15,145 nt of DNA, taken from assembly GCA_964581885.1 (NCBI GenBank), contig CAZOPS010000016.1, forward strand, positions 1 through 15,145. The letters are read 5' to 3'. Origin of the DNA: JAYEID01 sp964581885. GTDB taxonomy: Bacteria; Patescibacteriota; WWE3; JAUXAW01; JAYEID01. A model generated the notes under the pieces. That model was not told where the DNA came from, did no database searches, and was given only the letters and a program-made list of their open reading frames with translations. Below, one piece after another: positions 6,695 to 12,886 of the stretch; the first letter of the stretch is position 1; the number at the start of each line of letters is the position of its first letter. Made by a program: the position numbers and the translations under genes.

Positions 6695-7041
6695 TGACTT
6701 GGCGAAGGAATTACTAAATGGAATATGCTGCCGAATCCAAGTACGGCTCCTAATATTTCTGTTATGAAATAGGCAGCAACAACAATAACAAGACCAACTA
6801 CAGCGTTACTAAGGATTTTTTGCGCCTTTTCTACTTGGTCTTCATTTCCTTGTGCTGTTAGCCAGATGATTCCCGCATAGATGAACATTCCGAAAAGTAA
6901 GATCCCAGCAATTATAGCTATAGTTGTTCCTACATTGGTCAGGAGAGATCCTAGACTTGACGGGCTTTCACTATACCCTGTCGGGTTCTTGATTTCTCCT
7001 AACTCAAATTTTTGCGCAAGCGTGTTTTGTTTGGTTATCAT
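6691..7041 (-). CDS. T4SS pilin-like two-helix protein, paralogue 4
   Basis: This 116-residue protein begins M-I-T-K-Q-N-T-L-A-Q. The T-L-A-Q piece matches the cleavage region of the longer signal peptides in the array, but almost no hydrophobic core precedes it. An N-P-T-G-Y segment (19-23) is shared in form with paralogue 2 (E-P-T-G-F). Helices span about 35-58 and 78-99, and the loop is A-G-I-I-W-L-T-A-Q-G-N-E-D-Q at 56-69. It overlaps its neighbours on both sides by four bases: ATG 7041 lies in the preceding gene's TGA, and its own TGA overlaps the next ATG. These overlaps fix both ends well. It has no extra domain, so it is a plain structural-type subunit. Confidence 0.78.
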   Translation of the reverse strand: MITKQNTLAQKFELGEIKNPTGYSESPSSLGSLLTNVGTTIAIIAGILLFGMFIYAGIIWLTAQGNEDQVEKAQKILSNAVVGLVIVVAAYFITEILGAVLGFGSIFHLVIPSPSQ

Positions 7042-7376
7042 GATGATGGTGGCGTTGGTCCGGTGAATTCCGGGTTTAATATAGGTACTCCTAAAATTGT
7101 TTCTAGTATTTTAACCGCAAACCAAGCTCCCGCAACAATTATAATACCTATGGCTGCGTAGGTTATTATTTTTCCAGACCTTTCTATGGCGTCTTCATTT
7201 CCTGCAGAGGTTAGGTAAGAGTATCCGCCATAGATTAGCATGAAGAAAAAAGCGAGGCCCCCGACGATCATCGCAGTTGTTATTATGTTGTTAATGAAGG
7301 TTCCGAGCGCTCCGGAGGTAGGCTCGTAACCCCATCGTTTGTAAGGATTGGGAACATTCCCGAAAATAGTTAGCAT
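7038..7376 (-). CDS. T4SS pilin-like two-helix protein, paralogue 3
   Basis: From ATG 7376 this is a 112-residue protein; a TTG two codons upstream, abutting the previous gene, is possible but less likely. Residues 1-24 are non-hydrophobic and contain W-G-Y-E-P-T-S-G, matching V-G-Y-E-P-S-G-G of paralogue 6, and there is no signal peptide. Helices span about 28-50 and 71-94. The loop is G-G-Y-S-Y-L-T-S-A-G-N-E-D-A at 50-63. One departure stands out: where most copies have A-x-K before the second helix, this one has S-G-K. The polar, proline-rich tail (101-112) ends in TGA, overlapping the next start as ATGA. The first helix must act as the membrane-insertion signal. Confidence 0.76.
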   Translation of the reverse strand: MLTIFGNVPNPYKRWGYEPTSGALGTFINNIITTAMIVGGLAFFFMLIYGGYSYLTSAGNEDAIERSGKIITYAAIGIIIVAGAWFAVKILETILGVPILNPEFTGPTPPSS

Positions 7377-7382
7377 TTTCAA

Positions 7383-7691
7383 TTAGTCTACAGGTGGTTC
7401 AAATAAGAAAAACACCCCAAGAACAGTTTGCAAAATCCACATGATCCAGTAGGACGCGAATATTATTAGTAGTCCAATGACAGCTGTGGTTATAGTTTTC
7501 TTTGCCTGTTCTACTGCATCTTCGTTTCCTGCGCTTGTAAGATATTTAAATCCGCCAAAGATAAGATAGAAAAAGAATAGAAGCCCTGCAACTACAAAAA
7601 TATTGGGGAGAACAGTGCCGATAAGTTGCCCGATGGTGTTAAAACCAGTTGGCTCTTCTATTTCATAGGCATATAATTGTTGCATTATCAT
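7383..7691 (-). CDS. T4SS pilin-like two-helix protein, paralogue 2 (shortest copy)
   Basis: At 102 residues this is the smallest paralogue. It starts M-I-M-Q-Q-L-Y-A-Y; L-Y-A mimics the cleavage region of its neighbours, but only eight residues precede it, too few for a normal signal peptide. E-P-T-G-F (13-17) and I-G-Q-L-I (20-24) precede the first helix (about 29-46). The loop G-G-F-K-Y-L-T-S-A-G-N-E-D-A at 46-59 is a near-consensus copy, and helix two spans about 67-92. The start is either ATG 7691 or ATG 7685; both lie within 12 bases of the stop of the first gene, with no Shine-Dalgarno site, so coupling is expected. The stop at 7383 is seven bases from the next ATG. Confidence 0.77.
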   Translation of the reverse strand: MIMQQLYAYEIEEPTGFNTIGQLIGTVLPNIFVVAGLLFFFYLIFGGFKYLTSAGNEDAVEQAKKTITTAVIGLLIIFASYWIMWILQTVLGVFFLFEPPVD

Positions 7692-7695
7692 TGTT

Positions 7696-8571
7696 TTAGT
7701 TGCTAGGTATTGTTAAAACACCGTTTCCAGATGACCACCCCGGTAATTTTAGTATATCATAGCCAATTATTTTTAGAATAAGAGTAGCAAAGATAATAAC
7801 CAGTAGTCCAGTAAGAGCGGAAGTTATGGTTTTTCTTGCTTCTTCAACTTTTTCCTCATCACCTTGAGCTGTAATAAAGAGAATCCCCCCGTAGAGAAGC
7901 AAGGCAAAGGCAATACCCCCAGCAATTAGTCTGGCATAATGCAAAAACCAGATTACCAACCCTTCTGGATTGGTGGGGATGAGCCCCAAACCTGTGCTGA
8001 CAGCTGGGTATTCTTTTGGAGTGGGGGATTCCCAAATGTAAACCCAGCAGACTTCTCCATCTTTACAACCAGCGGCTTTTCCTTCACCCCAAATTTCCAT
8101 CGCTTCTTCACTAGGAGTTGTACCTGCAGGTTTGCATTCTCCGGGGCAGTATCCGGTTTCTTTTTCCTCCTCCTCTGGCTGACAAATACAGTTAGTTAAG
8201 TCATGCGGATCTGATGCTTCGAATCCAGAGTCACAATATAATGGAGGTGTTGTACCGCAACAGGGTTCATTGTTTCCTCCACAAGTATCTCCTTGGGGGT
8301 CGTACACACAATCCAGACGTGCCGAATTACAGGTGCTTTGTGTTTGGTAATTTCTGCATTGAGATATCCAATCATCCGGAGGTTTGTACTCCCTTTCGCA
8401 AAGCTCACTGGCTGATGTACACACATCGCCCGGACCCCACATACAAGAAACCCACCCTTGAGCGAAGGTTTTGCGTGGTGCAGAAGCACTTGCTAGGAAA
8501 ATAAGACCACTTATTGTTACGAAAGCCGCTAAATAGGATGCTAAATTTCTACTATTTTTGTGTAAGTTCAT
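7696..8571 (-). CDS. Pilin-like protein with large sixteen-cysteine ectodomain, first gene of operon (paralogue 1)
   Basis: This 291-residue protein has a signal peptide (hydrophobic core about 12-30, cleavage likely after T-F-A at 37). Residues 38-180 form a cysteine-rich extracytoplasmic region with sixteen cysteines (43, 51, 58, 72, 81, 88, 97, 104, 105, 113, 128, 130, 142, 146, 169, 175), including one CC pair, plus an acidic E-E-E-E-K-E linker near 133-138. The C-terminal 90 residues are the standard pilin module: helix about 206-229, loop G-G-I-L-F-I-T-A-Q-G-D-E-E-K at 228-241, and helix about 248-270. It is roughly two and a half times the usual length for this family. As the first gene of the operon it should be made early, and it may be an anchoring or tip subunit (inference). 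Start ATG 8571 is fixed by the signal peptide and the 48-base divergent gap. Confidence 0.75.
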   Translation of the reverse strand: MNLHKNSRNLASYLAAFVTISGLIFLASASAPRKTFAQGWVSCMWGPGDVCTSASELCEREYKPPDDWISQCRNYQTQSTCNSARLDCVYDPQGDTCGGNNEPCCGTTPPLYCDSGFEASDPHDLTNCICQPEEEEKETGYCPGECKPAGTTPSEEAMEIWGEGKAAGCKDGEVCWVYIWESPTPKEYPAVSTGLGLIPTNPEGLVIWFLHYARLIAGGIAFALLLYGGILFITAQGDEEKVEEARKTITSALTGLLVIIFATLILKIIGYDILKLPGWSSGNGVLTIPSN

Positions 8572-8580
8572 AATGCTTAT

Positions 8581-8610
8581 ATGGCAGTAAAATAACTTAA
8601 TTGTTATAAT
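8581..8610 (+). promoter_or_regulatory. Extended -10 promoter giving a near-leaderless mRNA for the SpoIID-fusion gene
   Basis: The extended -10 is TGTTATAAT at 8602-8610. A weak -35 (ATGGCA, 8581-8586, four of six) lies 18 bases upstream. Transcription should begin about seven bases after the -10, near 8617, only a few bases before ATG 8620, so the transcript is nearly leaderless. On the opposite strand TATAAC (8608-8603) overlaps the same core and could serve the divergent pilin operon. The whole divergent gap is 48 bases (8572-8619). Confidence 0.55.
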
Positions 8611-8619
8611 TACTTTGTA

Positions 8620-10434
8620 ATGCCCCTGTCCAAAATGGCTAAAATCCTACCAATATTCGCAATCATCCTAGCAGCAATGGTGTTTGGTGTCAACGTAGCG
8701 CCGGTGCCGAAAACTATTTGGGCGGAGGATATAGATGGACAGTTGGAGGACTTACGCAAAGAAAGGGAGAAAAAGCAAGAGGATATGGAAGAATTGGAAG
8801 AGAAGTTGGAAGAGTTACATAATGAAATAGGTACCTTAGAAGAAAATATTACTGTGACGCAAGCGCAGTTGAACCAGGTTGCATTTAAGGCTAAACAATT
8901 AGAAGTACGTATTGAGGACTTGGGTGAGGAGCTTTCTGATCTTCGCACAGATCTTTCAGAGAAAGAGCATTTTCGAGACCAATTAGTGCGCCAGCTTTAC
9001 AAAAAGAAGAGAACCCCTTTTTGGCAGGTATTTTTGACCAATGACGGTTTTTCTACCCTCTCTAAAAATGTTTTTTATCAGTCTCTTTCAATTGGGGACC
9101 TGAAGTCAAAAATAATTAGTTTAAACAATGATATTGCTGAGGTTGCTGCTCAGAAAGAGCAGTTGGCAGAATCCAAAGAATCATTGGATAGAGAAGTAGC
9201 GCGGATAGCAGTATTGCGGGACCAATTGGCTGAGCAAAAGGAGGAGGCAGAGGTACAAGCAGCTCAGACTATGCAGAGGAAAGATGCAATATCTTCCGAG
9301 TTATCTGAGCTTTCGGAAAAGATTGGTAAATTAGTAAGGGCTAAGCTAGAAGCAACGGCAGAAAACACATCGGTTGGAGATGTGGCACCGGCACGTAAAT
9401 CTTTGCCTGACCCTTCTGATACTCCTGCCTACGTTGTATATTCAAGGGGATATCCACACCGGGTGGGGTTGAACCAGTATGGTGCCCGGGGCCGAGCAAT
9501 GGCAGACTATGATTATAAGAAGATTTTGAAAGCGTATTACGAGGATATTAAAATTGATGAGGACTATAGTTGTCCCGACAAAATTACAGTAACTGGTTCT
9601 TTTGGTACTAAAGAGTTAGATTTTGAGGATGAGTATTTGAGAGGGATTGCAGAGATGCCCTCTGGTTGGGAAATGGAGGCGCTGAAAGCGCAGGCGGTAG
9701 CGGCGCGGACTTATGCACTAGCATATACGGGAGATGGCGCCGGATCTATTTGTACTACCCAGTCGTGTCAAGTTTGGTTAGAATCAAAAATGGACTCTTC
9801 GGCTGCTGCTCGCTGGCACAAGGCTGTAGAAGAGACCAAAGGTGTGGTGATCACCCATGACGGCGATCCTATTAAGGCTTGGTATTCTTCTACTGCTGGT
9901 GGATATACCCGATTGCCTACAGATTTCGATGTTAAGTGGAATAATACTCCTGATTATATAAAGAAAGTAAAAGATGCGGATAGTAACGGTAACTTTTATG
10001 ATGGGCCGGAATACGGTAACTCCCCGTGGTTTTATAAAGCGTGGTACAGTGAAAGCAAAGATGGTGATCCCTGGCTAAGTGAGAAGGAAATGCAGGACCT
10101 TTTGAACGCGACCCTGCTGTACAGCGAAGATCATGACTTGGAGGAGAGTTTATATCAGGAAGATCCTGTGGCTTTTGATGTTGATCCTGGCTGGAGCAAA
10201 GATAAAGTGAAAGAGGAGCTTGAGGACCGTGACATTGATCCTGTTGGCGAAATAGAGGACATCACAGTCTCAAACTCATCAGAAGGATATACTTCGCAAG
10301 TTCTTTTAATTAGTGAGAACTACGAGGAAGGCTTGACGCTTTCCGGGCGGGGGTTTAGAAAAATATTTGTGATCCGTTCTCCTGGTTATTTAGCCTTGTG
10401 GAGTTCGCTCTATGATATTGAAAGAAGAGACTAA
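8620..10434 (+). CDS. Secreted coiled-coil (PcsB/CwlO-like) and SpoIID/LytB fusion protein
   Basis: This 604-residue protein has an N-terminal export or anchor helix (about 8-26). A long charged coiled coil (about 37-245) is broken by a hydrophobic F-W-Q-V-F-L-T-N-D-G-F-S-T-L segment at 134-147. That layout matches PcsB/CwlO/EnvC-type hydrolases regulated by FtsEX. A linker leads to a SpoIID domain (about 268-600). It contains P-H-R-V-G-L-N-Q-Y-G-A at 279-289, a divergent form of the G-H-G-V-G-M-S-Q motif. It also contains Y-L-R-G-I-A-E-M-P (339-347, candidate catalytic Glu345), E-A-L-K-A-Q-A-V-A-A-R-T-Y-A (353-366), a C378/C383 pair, and an S-S-T-A-G-G-Y-T motif at 423-430. SpoIID family enzymes are lytic transglycosylases acting on peptide-stripped glycan. 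The gene is transcribed divergently from the pilin operon and lies six bases before the next gene, so those two form a cell-wall operon. Confidence 0.82.
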   Translation: MPLSKMAKILPIFAIILAAMVFGVNVAPVPKTIWAEDIDGQLEDLRKEREKKQEDMEELEEKLEELHNEIGTLEENITVTQAQLNQVAFKAKQLEVRIEDLGEELSDLRTDLSEKEHFRDQLVRQLYKKKRTPFWQVFLTNDGFSTLSKNVFYQSLSIGDLKSKIISLNNDIAEVAAQKEQLAESKESLDREVARIAVLRDQLAEQKEEAEVQAAQTMQRKDAISSELSELSEKIGKLVRAKLEATAENTSVGDVAPARKSLPDPSDTPAYVVYSRGYPHRVGLNQYGARGRAMADYDYKKILKAYYEDIKIDEDYSCPDKITVTGSFGTKELDFEDEYLRGIAEMPSGWEMEALKAQAVAARTYALAYTGDGAGSICTTQSCQVWLESKMDSSAAARWHKAVEETKGVVITHDGDPIKAWYSSTAGGYTRLPTDFDVKWNNTPDYIKKVKDADSNGNFYDGPEYGNSPWFYKAWYSESKDGDPWLSEKEMQDLLNATLLYSEDHDLEESLYQEDPVAFDVDPGWSKDKVKEELEDRDIDPVGEIEDITVSNSSEGYTSQVLLISENYEEGLTLSGRGFRKIFVIRSPGYLALWSSLYDIERRD

Positions 10435-10440
10435 CTAAAT

Positions 10441-11166
10441 ATGCGTTGGCAACCTTTGTTTGTGACAGCAGTTTTCTTTCTCCTTGTTTTATTTCAACCT
10501 CAGCTTGCGGATGCGGTGGCGCCTTCTGGTGCTATTCTTGGTAGTAATTTTTCGGTGAAGCAAAACGCGTTCTTGGGGTTGAGGCTTGACCCGGAAACTG
10601 TTTCTCAATTTGAGAAAAAGCTTGAGGTGGTTACTGAGGAGATACCTTTTGAGACCGAATATACAGAAGACGATGAATTACCTTGGGGTGAGGAACGGGT
10701 AGTGCAGGAGGGTAAATTGGGGGAAGAAACGCTCATTTATGAAATTAGCTACTGGTATGGAGAGGAGGTTTCAAGAAAGCTCGTAGAAAGAGAAGTCCAG
10801 GAACCAAACCCGGAGATTATTTCTCGCGGGACAAAGATTGAATGGCGGGAGGTTCCCGGGAAGGGTTACAAATATTGGGCAAAATTGGAAGACTGTTGGA
10901 CAACTTCTTATGATGGGAACTGTGAAGGCTGCCGTGGGCTGACGTATTCCGGTACAGAAGTCAAGCAGGGTGTATGCGCGGTGGACCCGGATGTAATTCC
11001 TTTGGGTACAAATTTCTATGTTCCTGGTTACGGTATATGCCGCGCGGAAGATATTGGGGGTGCTATAAAAGGTACTAATATTGATTTAGGTTTTGAAGAT
11101 GTGAACGAAGGTTTTTGGAGTGCCCGACATGTAGATGTGTATTTGCTTACTAATGCTCCTAAATAG
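10441..11166 (+). CDS. Secreted G5-3D domain protein (YabE/Rpf-like cell-wall enzyme)
   Basis: This 241-residue protein has a signal peptide (hydrophobic core about 5-20, cleavage likely near A-D-A at 23-25). Residues about 60-135 fit a G5 domain: E-E-I-P-F-E-T, then V-V-Q-E-G-K-L-G-E, and I-I-S-R-G-T-K to close. Residues about 148-236 are a 3D double-psi barrel domain named for three aspartates, seen here at Asp182 (A-V-D-P), Asp204 (A-E-D-I-G-G) and Asp215 (N-I-D-L). V-I-P-L-G-T and Y-V-P-G-Y-G lie between them. The same pairing occurs in Bacillus YabE and relatives, and the fold is shared with MltA-type lytic transglycosylases. Four extra cysteines (152, 161, 164, 179) cluster at the start of the barrel. 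It follows the SpoIID-fusion gene by six bases and is certainly co-transcribed, so a joint role in glycan-strand trimming is likely. Confidence 0.85.
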   Translation: MRWQPLFVTAVFFLLVLFQPQLADAVAPSGAILGSNFSVKQNAFLGLRLDPETVSQFEKKLEVVTEEIPFETEYTEDDELPWGEERVVQEGKLGEETLIYEISYWYGEEVSRKLVEREVQEPNPEIISRGTKIEWREVPGKGYKYWAKLEDCWTTSYDGNCEGCRGLTYSGTEVKQGVCAVDPDVIPLGTNFYVPGYGICRAEDIGGAIKGTNIDLGFEDVNEGFWSARHVDVYLLTNAPK

Positions 11167-11192
11167 ATGTATAGAGCATAAGAATCCGGGGC

Positions 11193-11213
11193 ATAGAAAA
11201 TAGAAAATAGAAC
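11193..11213 (+). repeat. Three tandem 7-base repeats in a 105-base intergenic gap
   Basis: ATAGAAA, ATAGAAA and ATAGAAC lie in direct succession in the AT-rich gap between the 3D gene and the Wzz-like gene (11167-11271). The same gap holds a GATTA-AA-TAATC inverted repeat at 11256-11267, just before the next start, and an AATAAT -10-like element at 11261-11266 with no clear -35. No strong terminator hairpin is visible. Confidence 0.5.
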
Positions 11214-11271
11214 ATAAATTAGGTATATTCTGATTGTGTGGTTTTGTGCTGTTGTGATTAAATAATCTTGT

Positions 11272-11898
11272 ATGGAACTTAAGGATTTATTCGACATTTT
11301 AAGAAAGCATGGGGTTTTGTTGCTATTAACCACCGCTTTTTTTGCGGTGACTGCTTTGGTAGGATCGATGCTGCTACCGCCTCGTTATACAGCATTAGTG
11401 TCTTTGTATGTTACGCGTAGGGCAGCACCTCCTAGCGAAGATTTTTATACTTATGATGGCTACTATGCTCAGCAAGCTGCTGAGCGTTATACAGATACTG
11501 TGGTTGGTTTGTTGCAAAGCAAAAGTTTGCTAAGGGAGGTACTTTTGGATCTAGAGTTGCCAAAGGATCATAAAGTTCTGCGCAAGATGGAGAAAAAAGT
11601 GGTTGTGAAAAGAGTAGCGCCGCAGATTATAAAAATGGAGGTTCAGAAACGATGGGAAGATGAATTTTCTTGGGACTCCGCAAGTTTGGCAGAGGCCCTT
11701 TCGAAAAAAGTAGTGGAAAGGGTTGAAGAACTTAATGCTCAGGGTGGGGATGAAAATTTATCTGTCAGTGCGCTCGGCGCGGAACCCCTAGTGGAGGTGC
11801 AAGAACCCAACCTTTTTCTTAATACTGTGGTGGCTGCTCTCCTTGGTTTTTTAGTTTCCTTCTTTATTGTTACTGCCCGCTCGTATTTTGAGGATTAA
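11272..11898 (+). CDS. Wzz/YveK-like polysaccharide co-polymerase family membrane protein
   Basis: This 208-residue protein has the classic Wzz layout: an N-terminal cytoplasmic segment with D-L-F-D-I-L-R-K-H (5-13), a first membrane helix (about 15-35), a P-P-R-Y-T-A motif right after it (36-41), an external helical domain, and a second helix (about 180-201) near the C-terminus. Such proteins control chain length or export of surface polysaccharides. There is no C-terminal tyrosine-kinase domain, so it resembles the separate YveK/CapA type. No glycosyltransferase, Wzy or Wzx gene is in the window, so its pathway cannot be named. Its TAA stop shares TTAA with the stop of the convergent RNase HI gene. 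ATG 11272 follows an AT-rich -10-like stretch with almost no leader. Confidence 0.72.
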   Translation: MELKDLFDILRKHGVLLLLTTAFFAVTALVGSMLLPPRYTALVSLYVTRRAAPPSEDFYTYDGYYAQQAAERYTDTVVGLLQSKSLLREVLLDLELPKDHKVLRKMEKKVVVKRVAPQIIKMEVQKRWEDEFSWDSASLAEALSKKVVERVEELNAQGGDENLSVSALGAEPLVEVQEPNLFLNTVVAALLGFLVSFFIVTARSYFED

Positions 11899-12335
11899 TC
11901 TTCTTTGGATTTTTTACTGTCCAAAGCTTTGTTTAGGAGGGCATCTGCTTCTGCGTTCTTTTCTCTGGGTATGTGTTTGAATATTATTCTGGTGCCTAGC
12001 AGTTGCGCCATTTCCTCTCTTGCCTTAAAAACCAGTGTTCTTAGATGCGCTTTCTTTACTTTCCAAGTTCCATTCAGCTGATTAACAACCAGATTGCTGT
12101 CTAGGAAGCACGTTAACTTTTTCGGGTTGTATTTTTGAGCAGTTTTCAAGCCCTCGATTATTGCGTGGTATTCAGCTACATTGTTTGTTGCTTTTCCAAT
12201 ACTTTCCCCCTTTTCTTCTAAGATTTTCCCTCCTTCTGTCTTTAATACAATTCCAACAGCAGCGGGGCCTGGGTTTCCGCGAGAACCCCCATCAGTGTAA
12301 AGTTCTAAATTTTTCGAGTTATTGTTAGGCACCAT
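11895..12335 (-). CDS. rnhA: Ribonuclease HI
   Basis: From ATG 12335 this is a 146-residue protein. It carries the complete four-residue RNase H active site: Asp15 in Y-T-D-G-G-S-R-G-N-P-G, Glu55 in N-N-V-A-E-Y, Asp79 in C-F-L-D-S-N-L-V-V, and Asp131 in N-A-E-A-D-A-L. It also has the usual H-I-P-R-E-K-N loop at 121-127. It cuts the RNA strand of RNA-DNA hybrids, removing primers and R-loops. It looks like the compact RNase HI form without the E. coli basic handle. An upstream in-frame ATG at 12371 would add twelve basic residues but would overlap the candidate CIRCE half-site of groES, so 12335 is preferred. The gene is convergent with the Wzz-like gene, overlapping by four bases at the stops, and divergent from groES. 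Confidence 0.9.
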   Translation of the reverse strand: MVPNNNSKNLELYTDGGSRGNPGPAAVGIVLKTEGGKILEEKGESIGKATNNVAEYHAIIEGLKTAQKYNPKKLTCFLDSNLVVNQLNGTWKVKKAHLRTLVFKAREEMAQLLGTRIIFKHIPREKNAEADALLNKALDSKKSKED

Positions 12336-12364
12336 TTTCCTCTGTTTTTTATGCTTTCTGCATC

Positions 12365-12373
12365 TTAGCACTC
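12365..12373 (+). promoter_or_regulatory. Candidate CIRCE half-site (HrcA operator) upstream of groES
   Basis: TTAGCACTC at 12365-12373 matches the left arm of the CIRCE operator (TTAGCACTC-N9-GAGTGCTAA) exactly. The right arm expected at 12383-12391 matches only four of nine positions and overlaps the -35 box. The position, immediately before the groES promoter, fits HrcA control of chaperonin genes, but only half the operator is intact. Confidence 0.4.
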
Positions 12374-12384
12374 AGCAGAAGTTC

Positions 12385-12413
12385 TTGACAAGAAGGGGCG
12401 GTTTTTATATTAT
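12385..12413 (+). promoter_or_regulatory. Sigma-70-type promoter of groES(-groEL)
   Basis: A perfect -35 TTGACA (12385-12390) is followed after 17 bases by TATTAT (12408-12413, five of six to the -10 consensus). The start would be near 12420, leaving a leader of about 65 bases before ATG 12486. This is the clearest promoter in the window. Confidence 0.7.
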
Positions 12414-12485
12414 ATTTGTTAGTTAGGTTTGGAAGAATTTTCCTGCCAAGGAATCTTCGGAAAAACCTTTTCTCTTTGTTTACCT

Positions 12486-12776
12486 ATGCAAGTCGAACCA
12501 CTACAAGACTACATTTTAATTGAGCCAATAGAGAAGGAAGAACAAACTCCAGCAGGGATTGTTATTCCTGATACAGCAAAGGAAAAGCCGCAAGAAGGCG
12601 AGGTTGTTGCTGTGGGTCCAGGGAAGAGAAACGAGGAAGGGGAAAGAATTGAGATGGATGTGAAAAAGGGCGATCGAGTGATTTACAAGAAGTGGGGCGG
12701 GAATGATGTTAGGGTTAATGGTAAGGATATGCTAATTGTGAGGGAAGAGGATATACTTGCGGTAGTTAAAGAATAG
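12486..12776 (+). CDS. groES: Co-chaperonin GroES
   Basis: This 96-residue protein is the usual GroES length when started at ATG 12486. An in-frame TTG at 12429 would add nineteen residues unlike the family. Recognisable parts are L-Q-D-Y-I-L-I-E-P near the start, the mobile loop E-E-Q-T-P-A-G-I-V-I-P (which binds the GroEL apical domain), the strand G-E-V-V-A-V-G-P-G, V-K-K-G-D-R-V-I-Y-K-K-W-G-G, and a closing L-I-V-R-E-E-D-I-L-A-V. It caps the GroEL ring during ATP-driven folding in the cytoplasm. No Shine-Dalgarno site is visible before the ATG. It is followed after 110 bases by groEL on the same strand. Confidence 0.93.
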   Translation: MQVEPLQDYILIEPIEKEEQTPAGIVIPDTAKEKPQEGEVVAVGPGKRNEEGERIEMDVKKGDRVIYKKWGGNDVRVNGKDMLIVREEDILAVVKE

Positions 12777-12786
12777 TTTGTTTATA

Positions 12787-12858
12787 ACACTTTACAACCT
12801 TTTTACAATACTTTTCTACACTTAACGAGTGTAAGAATGGTAAAGAATAGTAAAGTGT
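12787..12858 (+). promoter_or_regulatory. Nested inverted repeats in the groES-groEL spacer
   Basis: ACACTTTAC (12787-12795) is the exact reverse complement of GTAAAGTGT (12850-12858). Inside it, TACACT (12817-12822) pairs with AGTGTA (12828-12833) around a five-base loop. Together they allow a long imperfect hairpin in the 110-base spacer. There is no T-run after it, so a simple terminator is unlikely. It could be an mRNA processing or stability element, or an operator. Confidence 0.5.
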
Positions 12859-12886
12859 AGTTAAGTATCGTTTTAAAAGAAAAGAA

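Noticed and set aside
6691..7041. TGA recoding (genetic code 25), given the CPR-like gene content
   Set aside because: Genes ending at 6691 and 7038 stop at TGA within ATGA overlaps, and all products have normal family lengths under the standard bacterial code.
11193..11213. CRISPR-like or satellite array
   Set aside because: There are only three 7-base units with no spacers; this looks like local slippage in AT-rich DNA.
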